NCBI RefSeq assembly: GCF_025753815.1
Contig: NZ_JAOWRF010000171.1
Location: 1 to 40,745 of the forward strand
Source: Plectonema radiosum NIES-515
Lineage (GTDB): Bacteria > Cyanobacteriota > Cyanobacteriia > Cyanobacteriales > Nostocaceae
Reading direction: 5' to 3'
DNA: 40,745 nucleotides
Of the stretch, positions 24,608-32,794 are shown one piece after another (position 1 is the stretch's first letter; every line of letters begins with the position of its first letter). Made by a program: the position numbers and the translations under genes. The notes under the pieces were generated by a model. The model worked only from the letters and a program-made list of their open reading frames with translations, made no database searches and was not told where the DNA came from.

Positions 24608-24647
24608 GAAATCTCCTTGAAAGAAATACCTATTGTCTGCAAGATGT

Positions 24648-24659
24648 GCAAAATTTTGC
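24648..24659 (-). promoter_or_regulatory. Palindrome GCAAAATTTTGC upstream of pntAA
   Basis: A perfect 12-base palindrome lies 40 bases upstream of the pntAA start codon, and AAATTTTGCAT recurs near 24821. It is a candidate operator for the transhydrogenase operon, with no known regulator to assign. Confidence 0.25.
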
Positions 24660-25399
24660 CTATTTCCGGATTTAGTGCAGGAGATAGCAAGTGTTCTCAG
24701 GCTATCAGCTATTGTCAAGCAGAGGAAGGAGCCTTTGTACTTGGGGAATCGCAGATGTAATCATTTCAGGCAATTGCATTCGTGGCTACATACTGCACAT
24801 CCTATGTTGAACCCCAAATTTTGCATCTTTGTCTTCAACTTATTTTAGGCATTGAAAACTTTTTGTATTTTTTCTTTACATTGCAGAAGATTCATTATAT
24901 TCTTTTAACTTGCTTATTCCCCTGAAAAATCTGAATCCTTCCAGTAAAGTTTCACAATCATGAATTTAGCGCAATTCAACAGGCGATCGCTCTTTCTCAC
25001 AATCAATTTTTATCACAAATCTCTTGATTTTAGACACACTTCTACATATTTAGAAACACAATCCAATTAAAACTCAACTTGTAATGACTCTGGTTGAGCA
25101 ACCAAAAAAAGCGAAAATCACGCAATAACAGTCTCCGAGATAACCCGCTAAATTCTTTATATATCAAGTAAAGCAGATGACTGCGATCCCTGGAGAGTAG
25201 TCTGCAAAAATTTATGTATTATGGCACTTTTGGTTGCCAATTAACGTCCATTGTCACAAAGTCAGTAGTAAAGTTTAGTTAAGAAGAATAACGCCCAGTT
25301 ATTTAGAAAGGTAATGAACATTTTTTGTATTGTTCAACTGTGCGGAGGGGCATCTCGTGCAGTATAAGCAAAGCTCAGTTAATGTCCTCTTCTTAGGAG
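24660..25399. other. Intergenic region between divergent pntAA and DUF2808 genes
   Basis: About 740 AT-rich bases without a supportable gene. It includes one HIP1 site near 24983 and no repeat that I can match elsewhere in the window. The promoters of both neighbours should be here. Confidence 0.45.
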
Positions 25400-25449
25400 T
25401 CGCTGAGAAGCCCACACTGTAGCCTTGCGCTACTTGTGGGAGTATGTCA
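25400..25449 (+). other. Hairpin resembling an IS200/IS605 right end, before the DUF2808 gene
   Basis: CCCACA (25411-25416) / TGTGGG (25435-25440) and an inner GTAGC/GCTAC form a 30-base hairpin flanked by GAGAAG and AGTATGTCAA. The layout parallels the hairpin at 21344-21395 (AGAATCCCC...GGGGAGTGTCAA). Here it sits 45 bases upstream of a start codon, so it lies in the 5' leader and could also be a regulatory RNA structure. Confidence 0.4.
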
Positions 25450-25485
25450 AATGCCTAGACTTATATCTGTCAGAGGAGCCTAACA

Positions 25486-25998
25486 ATGCGACGTTTACTT
25501 TCGGCTTTAGCCGTGACAGGCTGTTTGGTGACTGGGCTGCCAGCCGTCACCTTGGCACAGAGCTTACCTGGATTTACACTCTTTAGCGGGGTTGAAGGCA
25601 AAAACCAGCTGCCTTTCCGGTTAGATTTTGGTGGTCAAACAAATGGATGGGATCGCTATAATCTCAGAATTCCCGCCAAAAAAATGAAATTGGCAGTGGC
25701 TCAATTCGTTGTTAACTATCCAAATTATTACAAAGGGACTTTTGACGCCAAAAAGATTAACATACTCGTCAATAACAAAAAAGTTGCCGTATCTGAGGTG
25801 AAATGGGATAAACAAGGACGGGTAATTGAAATCTTCCCAGAACAGCCAGTTCCCGCAGGTACTAACGTTGTCTTGGAATTCTCTAATGTTCAAAACCCAG
25901 CCTTCGGTGGCACATTTTACTTTAATTGTCAAGTACTTTCTCCCGGCGATGTACCACTACTACGTTACGTAGGAACCTGGATTATCAGCGTTAATTAG
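25486..25998 (+). CDS. DUF2808 domain-containing exported protein
   Basis: This 170-residue protein has a signal peptide (LLSALAVTGCLVTGLPAVTLAQ). Its mature part is all-beta with DUF2808 features: GWDRYNLRIPAKKMKLAVAQ, VNYPNYYKGTFDAKKINILV, IEIFPEQPVPAGTNVVLEFSNVQNP and the Gly-rich FGGTFYFNCQVLSPGDVPL. The family is essentially cyanobacterial and of unknown function. The start ATG 25486 has AGAGGAG nearby (25472-25478). It is transcribed toward rpmH, but with about 150 bases and other sequence between, so membership in that operon is doubtful. Confidence 0.88.
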   Translation: MRRLLSALAVTGCLVTGLPAVTLAQSLPGFTLFSGVEGKNQLPFRLDFGGQTNGWDRYNLRIPAKKMKLAVAQFVVNYPNYYKGTFDAKKINILVNNKKVAVSEVKWDKQGRVIEIFPEQPVPAGTNVVLEFSNVQNPAFGGTFYFNCQVLSPGDVPLLRYVGTWIISVN

Positions 25999-26145
25999 GG
26001 GGCTGGAAGCGTGGAAGCGTGGTTGCTGGATAACTGTATAACCGTCAACTATCAACCAAAAACCAACAACCACTAACAATCCCCTTAAATGTGGTAAAAT
26101 ATTAGGCTGTGAGTTTTTATAGAAATCGCCTAAGAGGAGAACAGT

Positions 26146-26280
26146 ATGCAGAGAACTTTGGGTGGCACTTGCCGTAAGAGAAAAAGAACTTCTGGATTTC
26201 GTGCCAGAATGCGGACACCAGATGGAAGAAACGTGATTAGCGCAAGAAGAAGAAAGGGGCGTCATCGTCTCAGCGTTTAG
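26146..26280 (+). CDS. rpmH: 50S ribosomal protein L34
   Basis: This 44-residue basic protein reads [20 protein letters not shown] then [20 protein letters not shown] and RLSV, a full and typical bL34. It is part of the large ribosomal subunit. A ribosome site AGAGGAGA (26132-26139) precedes ATG 26146. It begins the conserved rpmH-rnpA-PH-yidC-khpB gene order. N-terminal MQRTLGGT is the cyanobacterial/plastid version of the more usual MKRTYQPS. Confidence 0.97.
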   Translation: MQRTLGGTCRKRKRTSGFRARMRTPDGRNVISARRRKGRHRLSV

Positions 26281-26304
26281 GAAATTTACAGGCGATCGCA
26301 TTTT

Positions 26305-26724
26305 GTGGCTTTACCTAAAGCAAATCGGCTAAAATCACGAAAAGATTTCCAGGCAGTCTTCCGAGAAGGAACTCGTCGTCATGGTTCTTATTTAACATTG
26401 AGAGCCTTACGACCGTCATCTTCAAGAGTGCCTTCTTTGGATGCTGCCGCTATAACTACACAACCGACTGCAAAAAGTGCAAATCCTGTCAGTACACGCA
26501 TTGGCATTTCGATTAGCACCAAAGTCAGCAAACGGGCAGTAGTTCGCAATCGGCTCAAAAGGCAGATAGCAGCAGCTTTGCATAAATTGTTGCCCAAATT
26601 ATTACCAGGATTCAGGCTAGTAGTAATTGTCAAACCAACAGCCGCACAAGAGTGCGTAAGAGAACAATTTCTGCAAGAATTAGAGCAGTTGTTGGCAGAA
26701 GCTGAGGTATTAAATGGGTATTAA
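26305..26724 (+). CDS. rnpA: Ribonuclease P protein component
   Basis: This 139-residue protein binds RNase P RNA and helps it remove tRNA 5' leaders. The family motifs are RLKSRKDFQAVFREGTRRHG at the start and the RNR box KVSKRAVVRNRLKRQIAAAL. It starts at GTG 26305, 25 bases after rpmH. A loop of about 25 residues (SSSRVPSLDAAAITTQPTAK), Ser/Ala/Thr-rich, is longer than in most bacteria and probably flexible. Its 3' end overlaps the next gene by 11 bases, indicating coupled translation. Confidence 0.96.
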   Translation: MALPKANRLKSRKDFQAVFREGTRRHGSYLTLRALRPSSSRVPSLDAAAITTQPTAKSANPVSTRIGISISTKVSKRAVVRNRLKRQIAAALHKLLPKLLPGFRLVVIVKPTAAQECVREQFLQELEQLLAEAEVLNGY

Positions 26725-27106
26725 AGAAGATGTTTATTATGAAGGTGGTCCCCATATCGGGGATTTAATTATAAGCGTGCTGATTGGGCTAACAGTTGTG
26801 GGTTTACCATTGACAGTTGCGGCAATTGTCAGAGCGTTGTGGCTGCGCTACCGCATTACCGATCGCCGAGTGACTGTAACTGGAGGTTGGAGAGGACGCG
26901 ATCGCACCGACGTAATTTACTCAGAAATTGTCAAAGTAGTCAAGGTTCCCCGTGGCATTGGCATCTGGGGAGATATGGTGCTAACTCTCAGAAACGGTAG
27001 TCGTCTAGAAATGCGAGCAGTTCCCAAATTTCGCGAAACCTACGACTACATTTTAGAAAGAATTGCCGCCAAAAATCCTAACTTTACTGGCACTGTTAAG
27101 AATTAA
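26714..27106 (+). CDS. PH domain-containing membrane protein
   Basis: This 130-residue protein has one or two hydrophobic segments near the N-terminus (DLIISVLIGLTVVGLPLTVA) and then a bacterial pleckstrin-homology-like domain (YRITDRRVTVTGGWRGRDRT, DVIYSEIVKVVKVPRGIGIW, MVLTLRNGSRLEMRAVPKF). It overlaps rnpA by 11 bases and sits before yidC, its usual place in cyanobacteria. A role in membrane protein insertion or lipid contact is suggested only by that position. Confidence 0.87.
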   Translation: MGIKEDVYYEGGPHIGDLIISVLIGLTVVGLPLTVAAIVRALWLRYRITDRRVTVTGGWRGRDRTDVIYSEIVKVVKVPRGIGIWGDMVLTLRNGSRLEMRAVPKFRETYDYILERIAAKNPNFTGTVKN

Positions 27107-27110
27107 CGGA

Positions 27111-27275
27111 GACTGGGGACTGGGGAGGGGGAGACAAGGGGACAAGGAGACAAGGAGGACAAGGAGGACAAGGAGGACGACTTGGAAAAATTTCTCCCTT
27201 GTCTCCCCCCTCTCCCTTGTCCCCCCCTCCCCTTGTCCCCCCCTCTCCCTTGTCCCCCCCCTCCCCATCCCCCCT
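27111..27275. repeat. Purine-rich GACAAGGAG tandem repeat facing pyrimidine-rich complement
   Basis: Several GACAAGGAG units (27134-27178) follow GGGGACTGGGGAGGGGG. After a short AT spacer come CTCCCTTGTCTCCCCCC-type units to about 27270. The two halves are largely complementary, allowing a long hairpin or triplex. The apparent open frames here on both strands (Arg/Thr- or Pro/Leu-rich repeats) are artefacts of the repeat. Confidence 0.85.
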
Positions 27276-27383
27276 TGTGCGGCTATCCGTAGTGGAATAT
27301 CGTCGCCCGAAAATGATGAGGAGCGATAAAAGCGATAAATTAGATTCAGTCAATTTACAGTAACTCAGGTTGAATTCAGAATA

Positions 27384-28529
27384 ATGGATTTTGGTATAGG
27401 CTTTCTCTCGAACAACGTGATGCTGCCAATCATAGACTTGTTCTATGGAATTGTGCCTAGTTATGGATTGGCGATCGTTGCTTTGACATTGATAGTCCGC
27501 TTTGCGCTCTATCCCCTGAGTGCTGGTTCAATTCGCAACATGCGGAAAATGCGAATTGTACAACCTCTGATGCAAAAGCGGATGGCGGATGTCAAAGAGC
27601 GTTTTAAGGACGATCCGCAAAAGCAGCAAGAAGAAATGATGAACGTCCAAAAAGAATTTGGCAACCCACTAGCAGGATGTTTTCCATTGCTAGTGCAAAT
27701 GCCAGTTTTATTGGCGTTGTTTGCCACTTTAAGGGGTTCACCTTTTGCAGGTGCGAACTACAACGTTAACTTGCAAATCCTTCCTGCCGATCAAGTAGAA
27801 AGAATTCAACCTCAAGCCTTTGCCACTCCTCCCCAAAACATCTACATAGCCGATGGTGAACACGTCAAAGTGACTGCCATACTGCCGGCGGGTAACAAAT
27901 TATCGGTGGGAGAACACACCAAGATACAATATCAAACTCTTGAGGGCAAGCCATTTGAAGCACTCACAGCAGAACACCCGGAAACTAAGTTAGTTCCAGA
28001 ATGGAAAATAACTAAAGGTGAAGATCGGATAAAAATTGATGCTGAAGGCAACGTAGAAGCTTTACAGCCAGGAGATGTTACTATTCAAGCAACGATTCCT
28101 GGACTAGCGGCAGATAAAGGATTTCTATTCATTGATGCCTTAGGCAGAGTTGGTGCAACCGATCCAGACGGCACAGTCCATTGGGATATCGTCGCCATGA
28201 TCGTATTCTTTGGAATTAGCCTTTATGTCAGCCAAATGCTTTCTGGGCAAAATTCCAGTGGTGGCAACCCGCAGCAAGACACGGTAAATAAAATCACTCC
28301 AGTTATATTTTCTGGGATGTTTTTATTCTTTCCTTTACCAGCAGGGGTGCTGATGTATATGGTGATTGGTAATATTTTCCAGACATTGCAAACCTATATA
28401 CTTTCCCGCGAACCGCTACCAGAGGAACTACAAAAAATCGTAGAATCTGAGAAAAAACAGGAAGAAATCGCTGGACAAAAGGCGCTACCGTTTGAGCCAA
28501 AAAGTTCTAAGAAAAAGGCTACAAGTTGA
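27384..28529 (+). CDS. yidC: Membrane protein insertase YidC/Oxa1/Alb3
   Basis: This 381-residue insertase places proteins into the plasma and thylakoid membranes, alone or with SecYEG. The first helix ([20 protein letters not shown]) is followed by the basic [18 protein letters not shown] cytoplasmic hairpin and [20 protein letters not shown]. Two closing helices are [15 protein letters not shown] and [20 protein letters not shown]. Between them lies an extra domain at about 145-265 with a Big2-like pattern ([34 protein letters not shown]), an insertion in the lumenal or periplasmic loop. The start is ATG 27384. Its stop overlaps the next gene by one base. Confidence 0.95.
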   Translation: MDFGIGFLSNNVMLPIIDLFYGIVPSYGLAIVALTLIVRFALYPLSAGSIRNMRKMRIVQPLMQKRMADVKERFKDDPQKQQEEMMNVQKEFGNPLAGCFPLLVQMPVLLALFATLRGSPFAGANYNVNLQILPADQVERIQPQAFATPPQNIYIADGEHVKVTAILPAGNKLSVGEHTKIQYQTLEGKPFEALTAEHPETKLVPEWKITKGEDRIKIDAEGNVEALQPGDVTIQATIPGLAADKGFLFIDALGRVGATDPDGTVHWDIVAMIVFFGISLYVSQMLSGQNSSGGNPQQDTVNKITPVIFSGMFLFFPLPAGVLMYMVIGNIFQTLQTYILSREPLPEELQKIVESEKKQEEIAGQKALPFEPKSSKKKATS

Positions 28530-29044
28530 TGATTGCAGAACCGATGCAACGTGGTCAGCAGTGGTTAAAAACACTGCTGCACATAACTGGTGTAAATGCT
28601 GAGATTAAGGGTGGAATAGAAACCACTCAAGGTCACGATGGCGCGTTTCAAGAACTTGATAACTACTGGTTGACAATTGATGAAAGCAATTTAACACCAG
28701 AACAAATTCGGATCTTAATTGGCACTGATGGTTCAGTACTAGATGCGATTCAGTATTTGGCTAACTCCGTCCTCAACTTGAACCAATCAGAGGATCAGCA
28801 AGCCTCGTACACAATCGAGTTGAACGGCTACCGCGTCACTAGACAAGCAGAAATTCGTGCCTTGGCAGAAGCCGCAGCAGAAGAAGCGCGTGCTACTGGC
28901 AGAGAAGTGGAAATTAAATCCCTAAGTTCCGCCGAACGGCGTCAAATCCACAGCTTTTTTCAGGATTTTAGTGATTTTGAAACCTACAGCCGAGGCAAAG
29001 AGCCGCATCGTTTGCTTGTGGTGCGTCCTGCTCGTTTGGAATAA
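28529..29044 (+). CDS. khpB: KhpB/Jag family RNA-binding protein
   Basis: This protein of about 171 residues has a central KH-like domain (LTPEQIRILIGTDGSVLDAI, QYLANSVLNL) and a C-terminal R3H domain (VEIKSLSSAERRQIHSFFQD, RLLVVRPA). It lacks the separate N-terminal Jag domain of Firmicutes. It probably binds RNA in the cytosol. ATG 28529 shares one base with the yidC stop (TGATG); TTG 28526 is an alternative. Immediate linkage to yidC is conserved in many bacteria. Confidence 0.93.
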   Translation: MIAEPMQRGQQWLKTLLHITGVNAEIKGGIETTQGHDGAFQELDNYWLTIDESNLTPEQIRILIGTDGSVLDAIQYLANSVLNLNQSEDQQASYTIELNGYRVTRQAEIRALAEAAAEEARATGREVEIKSLSSAERRQIHSFFQDFSDFETYSRGKEPHRLLVVRPARLE

Positions 29045-29147
29045 TTTATTTCCAAATCTTTGCTGTGGCTGAAACTGATGATTGATTTTTGATTGGACGC
29101 GATGTTTTTCGCGTCTTTAATAATAAATTTCGGAAAACCGTATTGAG

Positions 29148-29237
29148 TAGACATCTGGTTGAAAAGTAGAGACGTAGCAATGCTACGTCTGGAACAAAGG
29201 TTTTGGGCAACAGATAATTAAATTCTGGAGATGTCTA
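29148..29237. mobile_element. MITE-like element, TAGACATCT family, copy A (about 90 bp)
   Basis: The left end TAGACATCTGGTTGAAAA and the right end AATTCTGGAGATGTCTA are inverted. The core GTAGAGACGTAGCAATGCTACGTCT (split at 29179) is the palindrome seen at many sites, and TTTTGGGCAACAGATAATTA fills the right half. Full or partial copies lie at 16855, 34662-34985 and 38352. It has no coding capacity. Confidence 0.75.
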
Positions 29238-29330
29238 GTAGAAACGCGATCGCTTTTCTCATATAGTAAAAGCTAAACTAAATAATGTAGAATCAGCACA
29301 AATGCTGATAATTATAACTTTTCGTTCTTG

Positions 29331-29861
29331 ATGTCTCACAATCCTATGGACGCAATTTACATTCCGCAGCTAACTAAAGCCCCGGAGCGGACAGAGGAGA
29401 TTCAGGTTGAAGAGTTTCTGCCCGGTTTAGAAACCTTGACACCAGTTCGCGGTAACATCCGCGTGCAGCATCATGGAAATTACCTCCAAGTGTCCGGTCA
29501 AGCAGAAGCAATTATTACCTGTACCTGTAGCCGCTGCTTGCAAAATTATAATCATCGTGTACTGCTTGATACAAAAGAAGTTATTTGGTTAGATGAAACG
29601 GCTAACGAAACAGAAAACTTGCCTCTAGAGCGGGAAGTTGTTATGGAGGATTTGTTAGAAAGTTTATCACCAGAGGGATATTTTTCTCCTAGTGAATGGC
29701 TGTACGAGCAAATGTGTTTAGCAATCCCTCAGCGTCCGCTTTGTAATCGGAAGTGTCCGGGTATTCCTGTAATTACTGTTGATAGTTCTGATAGTTCTCA
29801 AACTCAAGTTGATAACCGTTGGGCTTCTCTGGAAGCACTGAAAAAGCAACTTCCAGGGTAG
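29331..29861 (+). CDS. yceD: YceD/DUF177 family protein
   Basis: This protein of about 176 residues belongs to the YceD family, linked in other bacteria to ribosome (L32) or rRNA accumulation. It has LTKAPERTEEIQVEEFLPGL near the start, a beta core (VSGQAEAIITCTCSRCLQNY), and paired cysteines in TCSRC and in PQRPLCNRKCPGI, which could bind a metal. Starts possible are ATG 29331 and ATG 29346 (MDAIYIPQLTKAPE); the second matches the usual N-terminus equally well. The khpB gene is about 290 bases upstream, with a MITE between, so it may have been separated from the operon. Confidence 0.87.
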   Translation: MSHNPMDAIYIPQLTKAPERTEEIQVEEFLPGLETLTPVRGNIRVQHHGNYLQVSGQAEAIITCTCSRCLQNYNHRVLLDTKEVIWLDETANETENLPLEREVVMEDLLESLSPEGYFSPSEWLYEQMCLAIPQRPLCNRKCPGIPVITVDSSDSSQTQVDNRWASLEALKKQLPG

Positions 29862-29952
29862 ATATTTAATGCGCCGTTTGCTTTATTACGGCGCAATTAA
29901 TTATCTATTTGTAAGTATAAATTGCCTAGACTACCAATGCGCCTGATAAACT

Positions 29953-30195
29953 CTACTCCTGATTAAAAAATCCTTTTTCGTGCAGCAAAGCAACAATTTT
30001 ATAAGTACATTCTCTAGTTAATTTTGATGCCATTTCTTCAGTAAAAACTGTACTTTGTGGAATATCTTTGAAGCAATTTTCAACTTCTTTGCTGAAGCTG
30101 TCATAGATTTGCTTATCATTTATGACCTTAAATAGACAACTAAGGGAATTCTGAATTTGCTGCAAGTTATTCTCTCGAAGTGTTATGGTTTTCAA
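29953..30195 (-). CDS. Possible small hypothetical protein (80 aa)
   Basis: An 80-residue frame begins at TTG 30195 (MKTITLRENNLQQIQNSLS) and is acidic/helical in character, ending KIVALLHEKGFFNQE. Composition is like a real protein rather than a repeat. There is no ribosome site I trust and no family I recognise. It converges with yceD. A TA-antitoxin or phage-like small protein is possible but nothing shows it. Confidence 0.4.
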   Translation of the reverse strand: MKTITLRENNLQQIQNSLSCLFKVINDKQIYDSFSKEVENCFKDIPQSTVFTEEMASKLTRECTYKIVALLHEKGFFNQE

Positions 30196-30211
30196 AACTT
30201 CATCGTTTTAA

Positions 30212-30321
30212 TACAGCAGATTTCAGGTATATGAGGTACATACGTAAAACCCGCTCACCCGCTCACAGACTACCAAGTGCTACGTCTCTACGTGTATTTC
30301 ATAACAACGCAATCTGCTGTA
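30212..30321. mobile_element. 110-bp MITE with TACAGCAGATT ends
   Basis: Terminal inverted repeats TACAGCAGATT (30212-30222) and AATCTGCTGTA (30311-30321) extend imperfectly inward (TATATGAGGTACAT versus GTGTATTTCATA). The interior contains a half copy of the GTAGAGACG repeat (GTGCTACGTCTCTACG near 30278), and another copy (GTAGAGACTATTCTGTGCTA) lies just outside at 30344. There is no coding capacity. Confidence 0.75.
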
Positions 30322-30637
30322 TATCAAACCCAAAATCTTGTAGAGACTATTCTGTGCTACGTCTCTACGTGTATCCGATATTAGCGATAGGGTGCTGTAA
30401 TTTTCTGGCAAGAGTCTGTAAAAAAATGAAAAAATGGAGTATTTTGAAGCACCTGATTATCCTGACAGGTGATTCAACTATACTCACCACAAAAGGGCGA
30501 TCGCTCACCTTGAAAAAATATCTCACATAGAGCGATCGCACTGCCAACCCCTATGAACTGGTAGATGTTGGTTCTATAGTTGTTAGAGGCGATACAAACC
30601 TGAACAATGAAAGAATAACTAATAACCACAGCTACTT

Positions 30638-32152
30638 ATGACCTTCCGTGAAGAGTTTAAACTGCTGCTACGTGCTCGTTACCCTTTAATCTACATCCCC
30701 ACGTATGAAGAGGAACGGGTGGAAGCAGCGATTCGGGAAGAAGCGGCAAATCAGGGCAACCGTGCCGTGTATACTTGGGATTTTGTGGATGGCTACCAAG
30801 GCAATCCGAATGATGCGGGGTTTGGTCGTCGCAACCCGCTGCAAGCTTTGGAGTTTATCGAGAAGTTATCGGCTTCTGCGCCGGCGGTGTTGATTTTAAG
30901 AGATTATCATCGCTTTTTAGAAGATGTGGCGATCGCTCGCAAACTCCGCAATCTCGCCCGTCTCCTCAAGTCTCAACCGAAAAATATCGTCTTATTGTCC
31001 CCGAAAATCGCCATCCCGGAGGACTTAACTGAAGTTATGACGGTTTTGGAGTTTCCCTTGCCGGCAGCCCCAGAAATTAAAGCAGAGATAGAACGCTTGT
31101 TAATCGCGACTGGTGGTAACTCACTTTCTGCCAAAGTTTTAGATGACTTGGTGCGCTCTTGTCAAGGGCTTTCGATGGAAAGAATTCGCCGAGTTTTGGC
31201 TAGAGCGATCGCTACTCATGGCGAATTGCAACCAGAAGATGTAGATTTAGTTTTGGAAGAAAAACGGCAAACTATTCGCCAAACGCAAATTTTAGACTTT
31301 TACCCTGCCACTGAGCAAATATCTGATATTGGCGGATTGGATAATCTGAAAGATTGGCTGTTGCGTCGGGGAGGCTCATTTACTGAAAAAGCGCGTCAGT
31401 ACGGATTACCGCACCCGCGTGGTTTAATGTTGGTGGGTATTCAAGGAACTGGTAAATCATTAACGGCAAAAGCGATCGCACATCATTGGCATTTACCTTT
31501 ACTACGTCTGGATGTCGGACGGTTATTTGGTGGTTTGGTGGGTGAATCTGAATCCCGCACGCGCCAAATGATACAAGTTGCTGAGGCTCTCGCGCCTTGC
31601 ATTTTGTGGATAGATGAAATAGACAAAGCCTTTTCCGGGCTTGGTAGCAGAGGTGATGCGGGAACCACTAGCCGCGTCTTTGGCACATTTATTACTTGGT
31701 TAACCGAGAAAACCTCACCCGTGTTTGTTGTTTCTACGGCGAATGACATTCAAGCGCTACCACCAGAAATGCTGCGAAAAGGGCGATTTGATGAGATTTT
31801 CTTTGTTGGTTTACCCACTCAAGAAGAAAGAAAAGCGATTTTTAACGTTCATTTATCCCGACTGCGACCACATAACTTGAAAAGTTATGAAATAGAGAGG
31901 CTAGCTTACGAAACACCCGATTTTTCAGGAGCGGAGATTGAGCAAACTTTAATTGAAGCGATGCATATTGGGTTTAGCCAAAATCGGGACTTTGTGACTG
32001 ACGACATTTTAGAAGCAGCCAGTCAGATTATACCCTTAGCGCGAACCGCTGTGGAGCAAATTCAGAAACTGCAAGAATGGGCAGCGTCGGGTAGAGCGCG
32101 TTTGGCATCGAAGCATAATCCCTTAAGCGATGCCTTGGGCAAGCTACGCTAA
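30638..32152 (+). CDS. ycf46: Ycf46-type AAA+ ATPase
   Basis: This 504-residue cytosolic AAA+ protein corresponds to plastid Ycf46 and Synechocystis Slr0374, implicated in regulation of photosynthesis and inorganic-carbon use. The N-terminal 230 residues form a degenerate ATPase-like region (EFKLLLRARYPLIYIPTYEE). The AAA module has Walker A GIQGTGKSL (about 266-274), Walker B CILWIDEID (Asp326, Glu327), SRH MLRKGRFDEIFFVGLP, and a lid with FSGAEIEQTLIEAMHIG. A C-terminal tail of about 40 residues is basic (GRARLASKHNPLSDALGKLR). The start is ATG 30638. It stands alone after a repeat-rich leader. Confidence 0.95.
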   Translation: MTFREEFKLLLRARYPLIYIPTYEEERVEAAIREEAANQGNRAVYTWDFVDGYQGNPNDAGFGRRNPLQALEFIEKLSASAPAVLILRDYHRFLEDVAIARKLRNLARLLKSQPKNIVLLSPKIAIPEDLTEVMTVLEFPLPAAPEIKAEIERLLIATGGNSLSAKVLDDLVRSCQGLSMERIRRVLARAIATHGELQPEDVDLVLEEKRQTIRQTQILDFYPATEQISDIGGLDNLKDWLLRRGGSFTEKARQYGLPHPRGLMLVGIQGTGKSLTAKAIAHHWHLPLLRLDVGRLFGGLVGESESRTRQMIQVAEALAPCILWIDEIDKAFSGLGSRGDAGTTSRVFGTFITWLTEKTSPVFVVSTANDIQALPPEMLRKGRFDEIFFVGLPTQEERKAIFNVHLSRLRPHNLKSYEIERLAYETPDFSGAEIEQTLIEAMHIGFSQNRDFVTDDILEAASQIIPLARTAVEQIQKLQEWAASGRARLASKHNPLSDALGKLR

Positions 32153-32192
32153 CGCATTCAACGACAACTGCAATAATAAGTCAAGAATGATG

Positions 32193-32243
32193 AGTTAAGA
32201 GTTATGAGTTATAATCTTTCACTTTAACCCCTAACTCTTAACT
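32193..32243. repeat. Inverted repeat, TTAAGAGTTA family, copy 3
   Basis: Twelve-base perfect arms AGTTAAGAGTTA (32193-32204) and TAACTCTTAACT (32232-32243) lie just upstream of the SH3 gene, 24 bases before its start. Copies 1 and 2 are at 394-462 and 23396-23460. Confidence 0.8.
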
Positions 32244-32266
32244 TCTGTGGTGCAAAGGTTATAAAT

Positions 32267-32794
32267 ATGATGGTTTCTAACGTACTAAAATATATACTTG
32301 GGATTTTCTTGGCGATCGTTGTTTTAATCGGTGGTGGTGTTGCAACTGCGCTGTATTTCATGAATCGAACTGCCGTACCTCCGACTAAACCGATTTTTGC
32401 GAATGATTCACCGGAGATCAAAGCACAAGCTCCCAAAACTCCCGGAGCATCACCCGCACTCACCCCTACCCCTTTTGAAGCGCGAACTACCAAACCAAAT
32501 GTTACTCCCACTTTATCACCCGATACTACTGAATCAAAAAAGCCATTGCCAGCAGGAGCTTACAATGCCCGTGTTAGTTGGTCTCAAGGCTTGAGTTTGC
32601 GAGCAGAAGCAAAACAGGACGCTGAAAAAGTTGGTGGAGTTGGTTTTAATCAAAAAATTATCGTCTTGGAAGAAAGCCAAGATAAAGTCTGGCAAAAAAT
32701 TCGTCTCGAAGATAGCGATCAAGAAGGTTGGGTGAAAGCAGGTAACACTAAAAAAGTTGACGCTCAAGATAATTCCCAACCAACGCAACAATAA
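32267..32794 (+). CDS. Membrane-anchored SH3 domain protein
   Basis: This 175-residue protein has one N-terminal transmembrane helix (YILGIFLAIVVLIGGGVATA), then a Pro/Thr-rich linker of about 70 residues, and a C-terminal bacterial SH3 domain (about 102-165: NARVSWSQGLSLRAEAKQDA, EKVGGVGFNQKIIVLEES, WQKIRLEDSDQEGWVKAGN). Such SH3b domains usually bind peptidoglycan or other cell-wall ligands on the periplasmic side. The start is ATG 32267; ATG 32270 is adjacent. It precedes the peptidoglycan-binding protein gene by about 300 bases, a sensible functional neighbour. Confidence 0.85.
   Translation: MMVSNVLKYILGIFLAIVVLIGGGVATALYFMNRTAVPPTKPIFANDSPEIKAQAPKTPGASPALTPTPFEARTTKPNVTPTLSPDTTESKKPLPAGAYNARVSWSQGLSLRAEAKQDAEKVGGVGFNQKIIVLEESQDKVWQKIRLEDSDQEGWVKAGNTKKVDAQDNSQPTQQ

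Noticed and set aside
27053-27353. Gly/Glu/Arg- or Pro-rich frames on both strands
   Set aside because: They are produced by the GACAAGGAG / CTCCCTTGTCC repeats and have no start signals.
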